Assembly: GCA_036898135.1 (NCBI GenBank)
Contig: CM072511.1
Location: forward strand, 47,963,581-48,027,580
DNA: 64,000 nt
Direction: 5' to 3'
Origin: Oncomelania hupensis
Taxonomy: Eukaryota > Mollusca > Gastropoda > Littorinimorpha > Pomatiopsidae
Below, piece by piece: positions 43,634 to 54,816 of the stretch. The notes beneath the pieces were generated by a model that was not told the DNA's origin, did no database searches, and worked only from the letters and a program-made list of their open reading frames with translations. A program made the translations under genes and the position numbers. Each line of letters opens with the position of its first letter. Positions within the stretch are counted from its first letter, which is position 1.

Positions 43634-43860
43634 TCCTCTCCAGGCTGTTGGCCACAGCCGAAATCCACGAATACAGTGTGGCTCGCCTTGGCCCTGAGCA
43701 CGTGGTCGTTGAACCTGTAGTAACGTGAGGTTCCTCCGCCCTGGCCGGTGACTTCTGTGTAGAAGACTTTCGCCCAGTGATGCCGTGCTAACATCACCCC
43801 TGTTAGTCGCCTCTTACGACACGCCGGGAAACGTTGGGTCTATTCTATTTGCCCGAACCC

Positions 43861-44157
43861 ACAGATCATAAAGGGGCATAAATGAGAGTTTCTTTGGACA
43901 CGCTTTTCGCAGCTGCTGAAACACACTGGGTAGCTGAGACTAGCCGAGATTTATGTTTGCCTCTCACTTGTGACAGGTACTCGGCGAGTCTCTTCTTCGC
44001 AATATGCTGCTGAAGTCGATCGTTAGGGAGTGCACATGACTTATAAAGTCTAAAGGACCAATGACAAAACCAAAGAGAGTAAACTGAGCTCGAACAAACT
44101 CAAACACAATGCACACACACACGACAGCGTATACAGACGCACGCGAATAAATAAAAA
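43861..44157. other. unassigned spacer
   Basis: Nothing recognised. Confidence 0.5.
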
Positions 44158-44215
44158 ACACACACACACACACACACACACCCGCACACACACACACACC
44201 CACACACACACTCAC
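44158..44215. repeat. (CA)n microsatellite, left flank of nested LINE
   Basis: Contains CCCACACACACA at 44199-44210, which recurs at 46782-46793 beyond the LINE. Confidence 0.95.
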
Positions 44216-44943
44216 TATCCTATCCTATCCTATCCTATCCTATCCCGTATCTCAAAGGTCGTTGGTGCGTCACAGATGATCGTTTAACCATCGTACTCCA
44301 TATTTCTTTGTTCTCAGAAACCCTCATGGCTACGTTCAGTGTCCAACCAGTCCATTCTCGAATGTTGTCCTCTCACCTCTTTTTCTGTCTCTCTCTTCTC
44401 TGCCTCCTTGTACCGTGCCTTGCAGGATGGTTTTTGCAAGGTCTGAGGCTCTGTTGACTTGGCCATACCATCGGAGTTTCCGTTTCTTAACCACTGTGAG
44501 CATGTCATCATGTTGTCCAATGGCTTAAGTGATGGTCTGTCGGACTTCGATGTTGGTAATGTGCTTGGTATAGGAAATGCCCAGAAGTCTTATGTAGCAC
44601 CTAATCTCCATGCCTTGTATTCTTCGTGGAAGATCTGCTGAGGGGGTCCATATTTCGCAAGCGTATTGGAAGATGGAGATGACAAGGGAGCGCAACAGCC
44701 TTACCTTGGAATGTAGACTGATGGTCCTATCTTTCCAAATGGGCTTCAACCTTGTCAATGCAGCAGTTGTTTGTGCGATCCAGGAGAGGACTTCCTGTAA
44801 GGACCCATTGTCTGATACAATGGCTCCTCAATATTTGAAGCTATGCACTGTGCTGCGGAATTGGCCTTGGACTTTGATGTCCATGCTGATGCCTTTGGTG
44901 TTGTTTGTCATCGTTTTCGTCTTCTCTGCATTTATTCCCATGT

Positions 44944-45711
44944 CTCTGCGATTTGTTCCAAACAAGGGCCCTGAGCAAGGCCATGTGCATCATTAAAGAC
45001 CCCACCCACCCCATGTGCCCCCTCTTCCAGTGTCTTCCGTCCGGGGTTCGACTCAGGACAATGCAATGCCGAACAGTTCGCTTTAGTTCCACTTTCATCC
45101 CTACTGCAATTACCCTTTTCAATTCAACCAACAAACGCTGATGGCTCTGCTCAGGACACCTCACCACCCTCAAATTAATAACCCCATCATTTATTTTTAT
45201 CTGATTAATTGCTTTTATAATCAAACTTGTATGTTTTATTTTATTCTATTACCCACATGTCCATTGATAATTATTGTGTTTGTAAGTGTGAGTGTATTAC
45301 CTTATTTGTCAAGGACTGTTTGGTATTTTTTATCTCGTTGTTATAGTTGCTTATGATGTGTTCTGTGTGGATGAGTGCACGGCTGCAGTGATGAGTGGGC
45401 AAATGTAGTGCGTGAGTGTGTTGTAACTGCGCGAGGCTTTTATGACTGAAATAATAGTGCCTATTCTTTAGTCCTATTTCTTACCTGTAATATTTTTACC
45501 TGCAAGAGGCGTTCGCTCAATTAATGCATAGTTAAATTATGTACGGATGATGTGCGTACGGATTCTATGCTTTCTGAACCTCGTATATTAGTCTGTGTCT
45601 TATTATTGTTCATTATAACTGTCTTGATGAGTGGAGCCATTATATAACATAATGTGATGAGACTTGTACAATATTTCCATTCCTGTGGTAATAAAGATGT
45701 GTTGAATGAAT
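44944..45711 (+). mobile_element. Rex1-like (CR1-superfamily) LINE 3' end nested in the RTE-like LINE
   Basis: On the + strand, opposite to its host. The frame 44905-45141 contains RALSKAMCIIKDPTHPM, then CLPSGVRLRTMQCRTVRFSS and FIPTAITLF, clearly homologous to the C-terminus at 10860-11036. About 560 bp of AT-rich 3' untranslated sequence follow, ending GTTGAATGAATTAGAT. The LINE sequence resumes immediately after. It is 5'-truncated to its last ~770 bp. Confidence 0.82.
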
Positions 45712-46095
45712 TAGATAGGCTCTGTAGATTGTGTCAAGCCTCTGTACAAGCTGTTCAAGTTCTTGTTCATCTCCAGCCAATCCATCAATGTCATCCAAGG
45801 TTGGAGATTGCTCTACCCCATATGTTGACTGTGCCTTCGTGACCTGCAAGGGCATCTGACATGATGCGCTCTAGAAAGATGTTGAAGAGTGTTGGAGAGA
45901 GTAGGTAACCTTGACGCACACCGATTGTTGTTCTCAGCCAGTTCCCGTAATAGCTGTTGTGGAGGACTGCACTGGTAGCCTTGTCATACAGGCTTTTGAT
46001 GACTTCAATAATTTTAGGGCTGATGTTGTACACTCTCATGGGTGCCCACAGGGCTGCGTGCCAGACTCGGCCAAACGCTTTCTTGAAGTCTACAA

Positions 46096-46453
46096 ACGAG
46101 CGTTGTGGCCAAGTGGGCTAAGGCGGGACTAACTTGCCTTGTCCACAGGCCAGAAACCAATGGCGCCTGACAGGAGTCGGTTCGATTCAGCTTCTGGGCG
46201 TTATGTTTCTCCGAATATTATTTACTTTCGACTCGGGCAACGTCTCGAGGGTTTTCTCCGGGTACTCCGGTTTGCTCCCCCAGCAAAATTTCAAAATCAC
46301 AAATAATGTTAGGTAGGATGGGTTTGGGCGCGCCACAGGCTGCGACTACGCTTTCCCCAGGGGAAGCGGCCCAGAATTTTTCTATGGAAAAGTGACAATA
46401 AGGTAAATAAAATAAAAACAAACAAACAAACAAATAAACAAAAAACAACAACA
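46096..46453 (+). mobile_element. class II tRNA-derived SINE (family 3) nested in the RTE-like LINE
   Basis: The head GTTGTGGCCAAGTGGGCTAA with GGCGGGACTAACTTGCC is a Leu/Ser-type tRNA with a long variable arm, and box B is GGTTCGATTCA (about 46172). A central block GAGGGTTTTCTCCGGGTACT with TCCGGTTTGC follows (46247-46275), shared with SINE family 2. The tail ends in AAACAAACAAACAAATAAAC repeats. It splits the LINE phrase TTCTTGAAGTCTAC / ATGATATAGATG, whose unbroken form is at 41630-41650. Confidence 0.9.
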
Positions 46454-46781
46454 TGATATAGATGTTGTTGGTGCTGTAGGTATTTCTCGCAGATTATTCT
46501 GAAGTTGAAAATCTGTTCAATGGTATTTCGCCCTGCCCTGAATCCTGCTTGTTCTTCAACTATGATTTGTTCAGCTTGGAGTTTCAACCTGTTGAGTATT
46601 ATTTTCAGGAGGACCTTGCTGGGATGGCTGATGAGACTGATGGTGCGATAATTTTCACACTAATGAAGGTTACCCTTTGGGGGAATTGTGATGATAAGCA
46701 ATTTGGTCCATGGTGTAGGCCACTCCCCACTCTGCCAGATCTTGTTACAGATAATGGTGAGGGCATCAATCATCGCTGATG

Positions 46782-46988
46782 CCCACACACACATACACAC
46801 ACAAACACACCCACTCACATATACATGTACACAAGCACACACATACACACACACAAACAAACACACACATAGGTACACACACAAACACACACACACACAC
46901 ACTCCCTCTCTCACACACAAACAGACACACCCATACGCACCTTCCCCTACACACACACACACACACACATACGCACACACACACGTCT
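46782..46988. repeat. (CA)n microsatellite, right flank of nested LINE
   Basis: About 200 bp of interrupted CA dinucleotides. Confidence 0.95.
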
Positions 46989-47321
46989 GACTTCTCACCG
47001 ACAGTGGGTCCAACACCCACCAGACCATATCCGTAATGCTACCCAGCCACAGGACGTTCAGCATTGAAACCCCCGCAACGACAACAATCAGTCAAATAAG
47101 CAAAACATTCCGTTGGTTGTACACTTGAATTTTCTTACTTAATAATCCTCTCTTTCTTTAATTACTTTCTTCAATTTTGCATTTCCAGATAAAATGTCTG
47201 GCAAAACTTTGAACCAGTTTGGTAATCATTATTATTTAAATAAATATTTTGGCTCCTCTTACTGGGACTGTTGTTACAAATCATCCTTTCCCAGCCCGCA
47301 AATTCAATTTTCAGAAGACAT
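46989..47321. other. unassigned spacer
   Basis: Nothing recognised. Confidence 0.5.
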
Positions 47322-47397
47322 AGGACAATATCAATAACGTAATCTCCACATGTGTATCTTGAATTATGCTAGAGACATCCCAACTAGGTCACAATCA
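47322..47397 (+). repeat. short direct repeat, copy 1
   Basis: AGGACAATATCAATAACGT through GAGACATCCCAACTAGGTCA, repeated at 47479-47583 where an extra ~29 bp is present. Confidence 0.8.
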
Positions 47398-47478
47398 CAG
47401 CAGACGAATGTGTCTGTTTAAACGCTATTATTGTAAACTATGCTTGTTGATGAATATGCAACACACACACAAAAGATT

Positions 47479-47583
47479 AGGGACAATATTAATAACTTGA
47501 ACTCCACATGTGTAGTTTGCATTATGGAAGGAGTTAATCTGCGGCCGTTGCGCGCCGGAGACATCCCAACTAGGTCACAATCA
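47479..47583 (+). repeat. short direct repeat, copy 2 with ~29-bp extra block
   Basis: The extra block GGAGTTAATCTGCGGCCGTT and the following GCGCGCC are absent from copy 1. They resemble ATTGAAGGATTAATGCTGCA at about 49454. Confidence 0.75.
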
Positions 47584-47945
47584 AAAAAGAAAACTGTTCC
47601 TATTCCCTGCCTGCTTGTTTTAATTATTATTATTGCATATCATGCAATCGCACACCACAAGCTAAGAAATAAAAGTTCAAACAAAATTAATACATATGTC
47701 TTGCCAGGTTGTACAATTTTATTTATTATATACATGGAGGGATTTAATTTTGCATCCGTCACTGAAGGGATCACGTCTTGTTTGGCAACTACAACAGACG
47801 TTATAAAGTTCTCATGTTGCGCTTGTCCAGTTCAAAGAATTGACCAATGACGCTGTCCGAAAATAAGATCTGAAGAAGCCAACCCAGTGCGCCAACTTGT
47901 TGTATGATAACTCATTGGAGATTAGTGGTCTCACCTGTGCTGTGA
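47584..47945. other. unassigned spacer
   Basis: The frame 47440-47850 (136 codons) crosses this region; no recognisable domain. Confidence 0.4.
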
Positions 47946-48047
47946 GAAACAATGTATGTGTATGTGTATGCATGCAGGCGTGTTTGTGTATGTGTGTGCG
48001 TGCGTGTTTGTGTGTGTGCGTGCTTGTGTGAATGTGCGTGCGCGTGT

Positions 48048-48078
<31 letters not shown>
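47946..48078. repeat. (GT)n microsatellite
   Basis: Interrupted GT/GC dinucleotides, perfect over the last ~30 bp. Confidence 0.95.
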
Positions 48079-48094
48079 AAGAATTATCTTCTTT

Positions 48095-49260
<1,166 letters not shown>

Positions 49261-49700
49261 AATAATGCTTTGACTCAGGCTTTGATTTTGATGCGCACCA
49301 AATTACAACAGATTACCTTGGGTTTTTTTAAATTTCTAACGTCGTCTCATTATTTTAAATGGTGCTTTTCCAACCCATATATAGAATCTGTTTGCACTAT
49401 AAAATTCTACGAACTATAGCCCCAAAACGTAGCTGCCAATGTGGATGTTTCATTATTGAAGGATTAATGCTGCAGCCATTGCTGGAGGCAAAGAAACCAC
49501 GGTGTTGCTCTTGAGGCTTTGTACTGTTGTAAATTATGCTTTTTCCAGTGCACAAAGGTTCCCAAACACGCTTATCTGTCAGTGTCGGCTTCGTTATCAC
49601 AGGATTAACTCGTTGTCACCGCTGGAAAGAGTGGGACAGGTTGATAATTAAAATACAAAGCTGAAACATATTTCTTTAAATCCGGCTAGATGGTCGTGGT
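49261..49700. other. unassigned spacer
   Basis: Contains two weakly repeated GGATTAA...GCTGGA phrases (about 49460 and 49590). No gene. Confidence 0.4.
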
Positions 49701-49719
49701 TTATTTATATATCGTCATC

Positions 49720-49800
49720 GCCTTCTTCTGTTTTTTCGTCTGTTTCTTCTTCTGTTTTCGCTTCTTCTGTTTCTATTTGTTCTTCTTCTTCTGCTTCTAT

Positions 49801-49834
<34 letters not shown>

Positions 49835-49869
49835 GGTTGTTGTTGTTGTTCTTTTTCTTCTTCTTCTTC
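49720..49869. repeat. TTC/TTG pyrimidine-rich simple sequence
   Basis: TTC and TTG units leading up to the SINE at 49870. Confidence 0.9.
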
Positions 49870-50103
49870 TCCCACCGCCTTAGCTCAAGTGGTAGAGTAC
49901 TGTCTTGCCTGGCACACCAATGACTAAGGTTCGAATCCTATGGTGGTGAAATAAAAGTGGCAATTTTTCACTGTTCGTTTTAGCATTATGATTGTTGTGG
50001 CTCAGTGTTGATTTAAGTCCCAACTCCTTTTTTTCCTGGGACTGTTATCCCCGCCATCAATCGAAAGTGGTGGGTATAGGCATTAAACCTCAATGTTCAT
50101 TTC
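49870..50103 (+). mobile_element. tRNA-derived SINE (family 1)
   Basis: TCCCACCGCCTTAGCTCAAG head, box B GGTTCGAATCC (about 49928), body TCAGTGTTGATTTAAGTCCC, and 3' end GTGGGTATAGGCATTAAACC with CTCAATGTTCATT. It lies between TTC-rich tracts on both sides, so it probably inserted into one. Confidence 0.87.
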
Positions 50104-50212
50104 TTTTCCTTTTCCTTCTTTCTTCTTCTTCTTCTTCTTCTTCTTCTTCTTCTTCTTCTTCTTCTTCTTCTTCTTCTTCTTCTTCTTCTTCTTCTTCTTC
50201 TTCTTCTTCTAC
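50104..50212. repeat. (TTC)n microsatellite
   Basis: About 30 perfect TTC units between a SINE 3' end and the start of R550. Confidence 0.97.
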
Positions 50213-50785
50213 CCCCGTTGGTGTGCCGGGGGTTTCAGTATAAATAGTATCCCCACTTTCTGGAAATTTAGTGCTTTAAATTCCCACTGTCGCTGTCTTT
50301 CTCATTTGCTCTTTCTCATTCCTGCTCTGTTCTATCAATCTGCTATACTATCTTCTTCTTCGCTAGACCAGTCACCTACCTTTTTTTCTTGAAAACTCTT
50401 CCGGGTCAAGACTCTTTTTTTGTGTATGAGGTCTGTTGGATCAGCTTGGGAATATTGGACGCTTTCTGCAACGTGGTCACTTGGGCTTCCTATGATGTTA
50501 TTGTGTTTTGTTGATAATTTATAATGATGTTTCTATTCTATTTTGTTTTTGTAAACGGGGTTCGATAAATTAGAGTACAGCCTCAGCGTCCCCTGCGTGG
50601 GATGTATTTATTGTAAAGTGACTGGCTGGTGGAGACTGAGAGGAGAGCTTTCAGTTTTACCACTAGGGTTGTTTCAGCAGGCAGATCTTTTATGCGGATC
50701 AGGGGTTGTCCGGTCCTGATTTGGCTCGGAAGAGTCCGCTGGATCTAAAGCAATAATCATGTAATGTAATGTAATGTAATATAAT
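50213..50785 (+). repeat. R550 repeat, complete plus-strand copy
   Basis: Starts CCCCCGTTGGTGTGCCGGGG, with TATAAATAGTATCCCCACTT. The middle includes GATAAATTAGAGTACAGCCT and TGCGTGGGATG. It ends GGCTCGGAAGAGTCCGCTGG, CTAAAGCAATAATCATGTAA and AATGT units (50757-50783). Confidence 0.9.
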
Positions 50786-50960
50786 CTTCTTCTTCTTCTT
50801 CTTCTTCTTCTTCTTCTTCTTCTTCTTCTTCTTCTTCTTCTTCTTCTTCTTCTTCTTCTTCTTCTTCTTCCTCCTCCTCTTCTTCTTCTTCTTCATCGTC
50901 TTCGTCTCCTCCTCTTTCTCTCCTTCCTCTTCCTGTTCTCTCTCATTCTCCATATCCAAC
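50786..50960. repeat. (CTT)n microsatellite at R550 tail
   Basis: About 28 CTT units then CCT/CTC-rich sequence, directly after the (AATGT)n tail. Confidence 0.96.
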
Positions 50961-51206
50961 TTCTCCAGTGGCTCTGTGGTCAAACTCGATGAAAACAAGC
51001 GTCACGTGCGCATTAACCTTGATCTGGATCTCGTATTGACCTTTTTGTATCGGGGGGACGAAAACATAACAATTTCACAGTGACCTATTTTCGGGACGTA
51101 ATGAACAACAGACGCAATCCTGAGGTATCTCGGCTGGACACGCAAAGACACACGGGTTAAGTCTCTTGTCACCAGCTGTGAACGGTATTAGTGCTGCCAT
51201 GCCGCT
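50961..51206. other. unassigned spacer
   Basis: Nothing recognised. Confidence 0.5.
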
Positions 51207-51430
51207 GATTGGCCGCCGCAAGTCAAGATTACGACTCACAGTTGTGTCGATCCATTTTATTGGTTGCCGTAAGTCATGATTACAAACTGACAATTACTCT
51301 GATTGGCAACCTCAAGTCATGATTACGTACCACTCACAATGGTGTTGAGTCGTCTGATTGGTTACCGTAAGTAATGATTAAACCTCACAGTTGTTTAGTG
51401 TCTTCTGATTGGGTGCCCGTAAGTAATAAT
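51207..51430 (+). promoter_or_regulatory. five tandem ATTGG (CCAAT) box units
   Basis: ATTGG at 51208, 51259, 51302, 51357 and 51408 (43-55 bp apart). Each is followed by a TTGCCGTAAGTCATGATTAC-like block and CTCACAGTTGT. Direct repeats of CCAAT boxes occur in histone-type promoters and retroviral U3 regions. Direction is inferred from the TATA box downstream. Confidence 0.65.
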
Positions 51431-51475
51431 TACGAGTCACAGTTGTTTTTTCTGCCTTGTGATAGGATTAATCTT

Positions 51476-51483
51476 TATAAATG
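51476..51483 (+). promoter_or_regulatory. TATA box after the CCAAT array
   Basis: TATAAATG 64 bp after the last ATTGG. About 30 bp downstream is ACAGTCAGCTCAG, an initiator-like TCAG. The next ORF (ATG at 51525, 17 codons, MRRKRKRNF...) is not recognisable. Confidence 0.45.
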
Positions 51484-51786
51484 TAAGATTTCGACACCAA
51501 CAGACAGTCAGCTCAGAGAACAAATGAGAAGAAAAAGAAAAAGAAACTTTTCCATCCGCTATTTTGGCAAAGATTGATTTATGGACAACTCGATATAGAT
51601 CAAAGATAAACGTCATTGCATTCATTAGCACAAAAGGCACTTCATGAATTGAGACTAACTCTCTATACAGGTCCTCACCTTAATTACTCGCCTCTGGAAA
51701 ACATACACACAATTTAATGCATTAGTTAAAACTTTCTCAATTCACTTCACGTCACTCAGATTACTACTACTACAACAACTACTACT
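51484..51786. other. unassigned spacer downstream of the CCAAT/TATA region
   Basis: No convincing ORF; would be the leader of any transcript. Confidence 0.4.
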
Positions 51787-52020
51787 ACTATGAAGAAGAA
51801 GAAGAAGGAGGAGGAGGAGGAGAAGGAGAGAGAGATAGAGAGAGAGAGACACAGAGAGAGAGATAGAGAGAGAGAAAGAAACAGACAGGCACACACACAG
51901 AGACAGACACACAAAGAAAAGAAACACAGACACACAGAGACAGAGAGACAGACAGGGAGAGACACAAAAAGAAAGAGAGAAAGATGGGGTTAAAGAAAGA
52001 AAGAAATATCTACAGAAAGA
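51787..52020. repeat. purine-rich simple sequence (GAA, GA, CA)
   Basis: Interrupted AG/AGA/ACA repeats, nearly free of T. Confidence 0.92.
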
Positions 52021-52619
52021 AAGAAAATAAAAGGAAGGCAGACACACAAACGAAAAGAAAGAAATAAGGAAAAAGAACAACAACAACAACAAAAAAGAAC
52101 ATTAATTTTAGGCAAAACATGCATTTTACCCAACTCATTAAACACGTTCCTACCAAATAGCCGGCGCATCCCGACACTATTTCACCACCACCCTCACCTC
52201 CAGCCCCACCACTTCATATCTATTTCGTCCTCTCTATACCCATCCACTTCGCTACCTACCTCCATAACTCTCTGACTCCGGCTCCGATGCGTCATTAGTG
52301 TTAAGAAATATTCCGCGTCAAATCGCCTCGCCTGAACGTGTGACGAAACTACAGTACCGTAAATTGCAACGAACGTCGCGTCGCGTCTGACCACAGTGCA
52401 GGCATTATATTTTCCGGGGTTCTTTTGTATATCAAAAAGATAAGCCTGGTATATAACCGTGAGAGAAGAGGCGTCTAGCTTGAAGTCAATTTTGGTCACC
52501 TCAATGCAATAGATAACAGAGCTACTATATTCAGACTGTGAACTTTGTCATGAAGGCTTTCTGACTTTCTAATTTTAGCTTCCTTTTCATTCACCAAGTA
52601 TAAGAGAAAGAAAAAGAGA
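52021..52619. other. unassigned spacer
   Basis: The 101-codon minus frame 52194-52499 has no recognisable domain. Confidence 0.45.
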
Positions 52620-52743
52620 GAAAGAGAGAGAGAGAGAGGAGAGAAAGAGGATGCGGAGAAGAAGAAGAAGAAGAAGAAGAAGAAGAAGAAGAAGAAGAAG
52701 AAGAAGAAGAAGAAGAAGAAGAAGAAGGAGAAGAAGAAGAAGA
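52620..52743. repeat. (GA)n then (GAA)n tract
   Basis: About 90 bp of AGAAG trinucleotides preceded by GA units; pure purine. Confidence 0.97.
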
Positions 52744-52924
52744 GAACCACCAAACACCACCACCAACAACAATAACCAGATAAACGTATTTTTCTTTAGG
52801 AAAAAAAAGGCCTGGCAAAAGAATGAATCACCTTGGGCGATCAATTACCACTCTCATTGGAGTAAACAACTGAACATCCTAGCCTAGGGCAGTTGGGGAG
52901 AGAGGAGAGGTGAGAGACAAATAC

Positions 52925-52955
<31 letters not shown>

Positions 52956-53438
52956 AAAGAGTGAGAGAGAGAGAGAAAAGACAGAGGGACAAAGACACAG
53001 AAAGAGAAGATAGAGAGACAAAGAGAGACATAAAACAGAGGTTAATCATCTTTTGTACGCTAATAAAATGCAAATACGCACACAGATAGACAGACATATA
53101 CACGCACAGACACACGCACAGACACACACACACACACACAAACCCACACACACACTCACACACTACGCACCTTGATCGTATACGTCGACATGAGGCAATT
53201 TGCATACCATTCATTGATTGCCCGCTAATCCAGTGGCCAGAAAGTTGGAACACAATTCAATCAAAAGTTCGTAAGCATACTACAGCAATGTCCAACTTTC
53301 GTCACTGTTTAGTCGTCATTGCCAAAGTCGCCGTCGTCGTCGTTGTCGTCGAAATACGCGTTAACTTCAGTGTCGTTCCATTAATTCTTTGCTCGCATAT
53401 AGCAGGTTCACGATGGTAGGCTAACATCTCAGCAGCAG
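52744..53438. other. spacer with GA and CA simple repeats
   Basis: GA-rich at 52923-53020 and CA-rich at 53078-53165. No gene is supported. Confidence 0.6.
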
Positions 53439-53683
53439 AAGCAGCAATATCATCAACATCAATATCAACATCATCACCATAATCATCATTATCATCACCA
53501 TCATCATCATCATGACATCATCATCACAGTCGACATCGTCCTCGTCGACATTATCGTGTTCGTAGTTGAATACAACACATACACAAAAGCAAGCAGAAGA
53601 AGAAGAAGAAGAAGAAGAAGAAGAAGAAGAAGAAGAAGAAGAAGAAGAAGAAGAAGAAGAAGAAGAAGAAGAAGAAGAAGAAC
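53439..53683. repeat. (ATC)n-like and (AGA)n tracts
   Basis: Irregular ATC/AAC triplets (53446-53530), then about 30 AGA units (53594-53683). Confidence 0.95.
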
Positions 53684-53917
53684 AGCAGCAGCACAATTAA
53701 CAATAAGAACAATTAAGTATTTGAAGTCGCTGTATTCATGCTTACTGAATGAGAGGCTCGGGACTGTAAAGTGATCTGATTAGCAGAACAGTACACACAT
53801 GAATAACTACTAAACTAATAAACACGAGCACTTTTATTATGCTTTAGAAAACGAACAAAAGAAGTGGAGGTTGCAATGTGGATAGAACAATGGTTACCTG
53901 GTGATGCAAGTCATGCT

Positions 53918-53961
<44 letters not shown>
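53918..53961. repeat. (TAC)n microsatellite
   Basis: About 14 perfect units. Confidence 0.95.
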
Positions 53962-53995
53962 GTGGATGTAATGCGCGACTTATTCCAATATCCTT

Positions 53996-54540
53996 CCCGT
54001 TGGGGTGCCGTGGGTTTCTGTATAAAAAGTATCCCCACTTTGTGGAAATTTAGTGCTTTAAATTAAGCTTACCTCTGTTTCTGTCATTCTTAATTGTTCT
54101 TTCTCAGTCCTAATCTGTTCTATCAATTTACTATCTTCTTTGCCAGACCCGTCACCTACCTTTTTCTTGAAAACTCCCAAACTCCTCATTTGTGCATGGG
54201 GGCCTGTTGGGGCAGCATGGGGATTTTAGACGCTCCCTGCCAAATGGTCACTAGGGCTTTTTATTGCATTATTATTTAGCAATGTAGACATTTTATATGT
54301 ATGTGTTTTGTTAATATTTTATAATGATGTTTATATTCTATTTTGTTTTTGTAAACGGGGAATCGATAAATTAGAGTGCAACCTCAGCGTCTCCAGCATG
54401 GTATTCCTTTCTTGTAAAGTGACCGGCTGGTGGGGTGCCTTCAGTTTTAGCAGATCTTTTAAACAGATCAGAGGTGAGCCCTCTTTCAACCATGTTGTGA
54501 TCCTGATTCGCCTCTTTGCAGTCGACTGGATCCTTTAAAC
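53996..54540 (+). repeat. R550 repeat, copy lacking its tail
   Basis: CCCGTTGGGGTGCCGTGGGT start, TATAAAAAGTATCCCCACTT, CGATAAATTAGAGTGCAACC, ending near CGACTGGATCC without the AATGT tail. It is followed directly by a SINE family 2 fragment. Confidence 0.87.
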
Positions 54541-54549
54541 AAATACTAA

Positions 54550-54700
54550 TTCCAACAAGAGACTCAAAGCGCGGCGATCTGTAGCAAACATACACGCTCA
54601 CATACTACACACACTCCTACATACACAACAAGCAAACATATCACTCAAACATGTGGTGTAAAGGCAGGGAAATCACTATTAGACGAAAGAAATGAAATCG
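54550..54700 (-). mobile_element. SINE family 2, 3' half
   Basis: AGACTCAAAGCGCGGCGATC, ACATGTGGTGTAAAGGCAGG and GAAATCACTATTAGACG are the reverse complement of 24715-24845. Confidence 0.8.
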
Positions 54701-54747
54701 AGTTTGTTTTAAAATTTTAGACTCCCTGCATCCAATACCATTACTGG

Positions 54748-54816
54748 AGAGGAGGAGGAGGAGGAGAAGAAGAAGAAGAAGCAGCAACAACAACAACAAC
54801 AACAACAACAACAAGA
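54748..54816. repeat. GAG/GAA/CAA trinucleotide tract
   Basis: Three successive trinucleotide units in one tract. Confidence 0.93.

Larger units (their letters stand above)
40525..43860 (-). mobile_element. RTE-like LINE, near full length
   Basis: About 3.3 kb on the minus strand, the usual size for RTE-type elements. A short leader (43640-43860, with two potential hairpins) precedes an AP-type endonuclease, a linker, a reverse transcriptase and a (GGATA)n tail at 40525-40549. A single ancestral ORF is broken by two one-base frame changes, both in A7 runs (42874-42880 and 42418-42424 on the + strand). There is essentially no 3' UTR. The 5' limit is approximate and no convincing target duplication was found. 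This is the reference copy for the other seven. Confidence 0.92.
44217..46781 (-). pseudogene. RTE-like LINE inserted in a CA microsatellite and interrupted twice
   Basis: Three LINE segments are collinear with the reference copy: 44217-44943 (tail plus C-terminal third), 45712-46095 (RT middle, with motif B read RQGYLLSPTLF) and 46454-46781 (RT N-terminal part, to NKIWQSGEWPTPWT and ALTIICNK). The breaks correspond to single points in the reference (about 41245-41255 and 41645). The two interruptions are therefore later insertions: a Rex1-like 3' end and a SINE. The endonuclease is absent (5' truncation). Both outer flanks are CA repeats. Confidence 0.92.

Noticed and set aside
43797..43860. 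Claim of an HDV-like ribozyme
   Set aside because: Stems are visible but the required nested double pseudoknot could not be drawn with confidence; kept only as a question.
40524..43880. Target duplication GGCAT around the full-length LINE
   Set aside because: Five bases only, and not adjacent to a well-defined 5' end.
46098..46185. Functional tRNA-Leu/Ser gene
   Set aside because: Degenerate arms, and attached to a SINE core and A-rich tail inside a LINE.
49992..50243. Serine-rich frame
   Set aside because: Artefact of the TTC microsatellite joined to SINE sequence.
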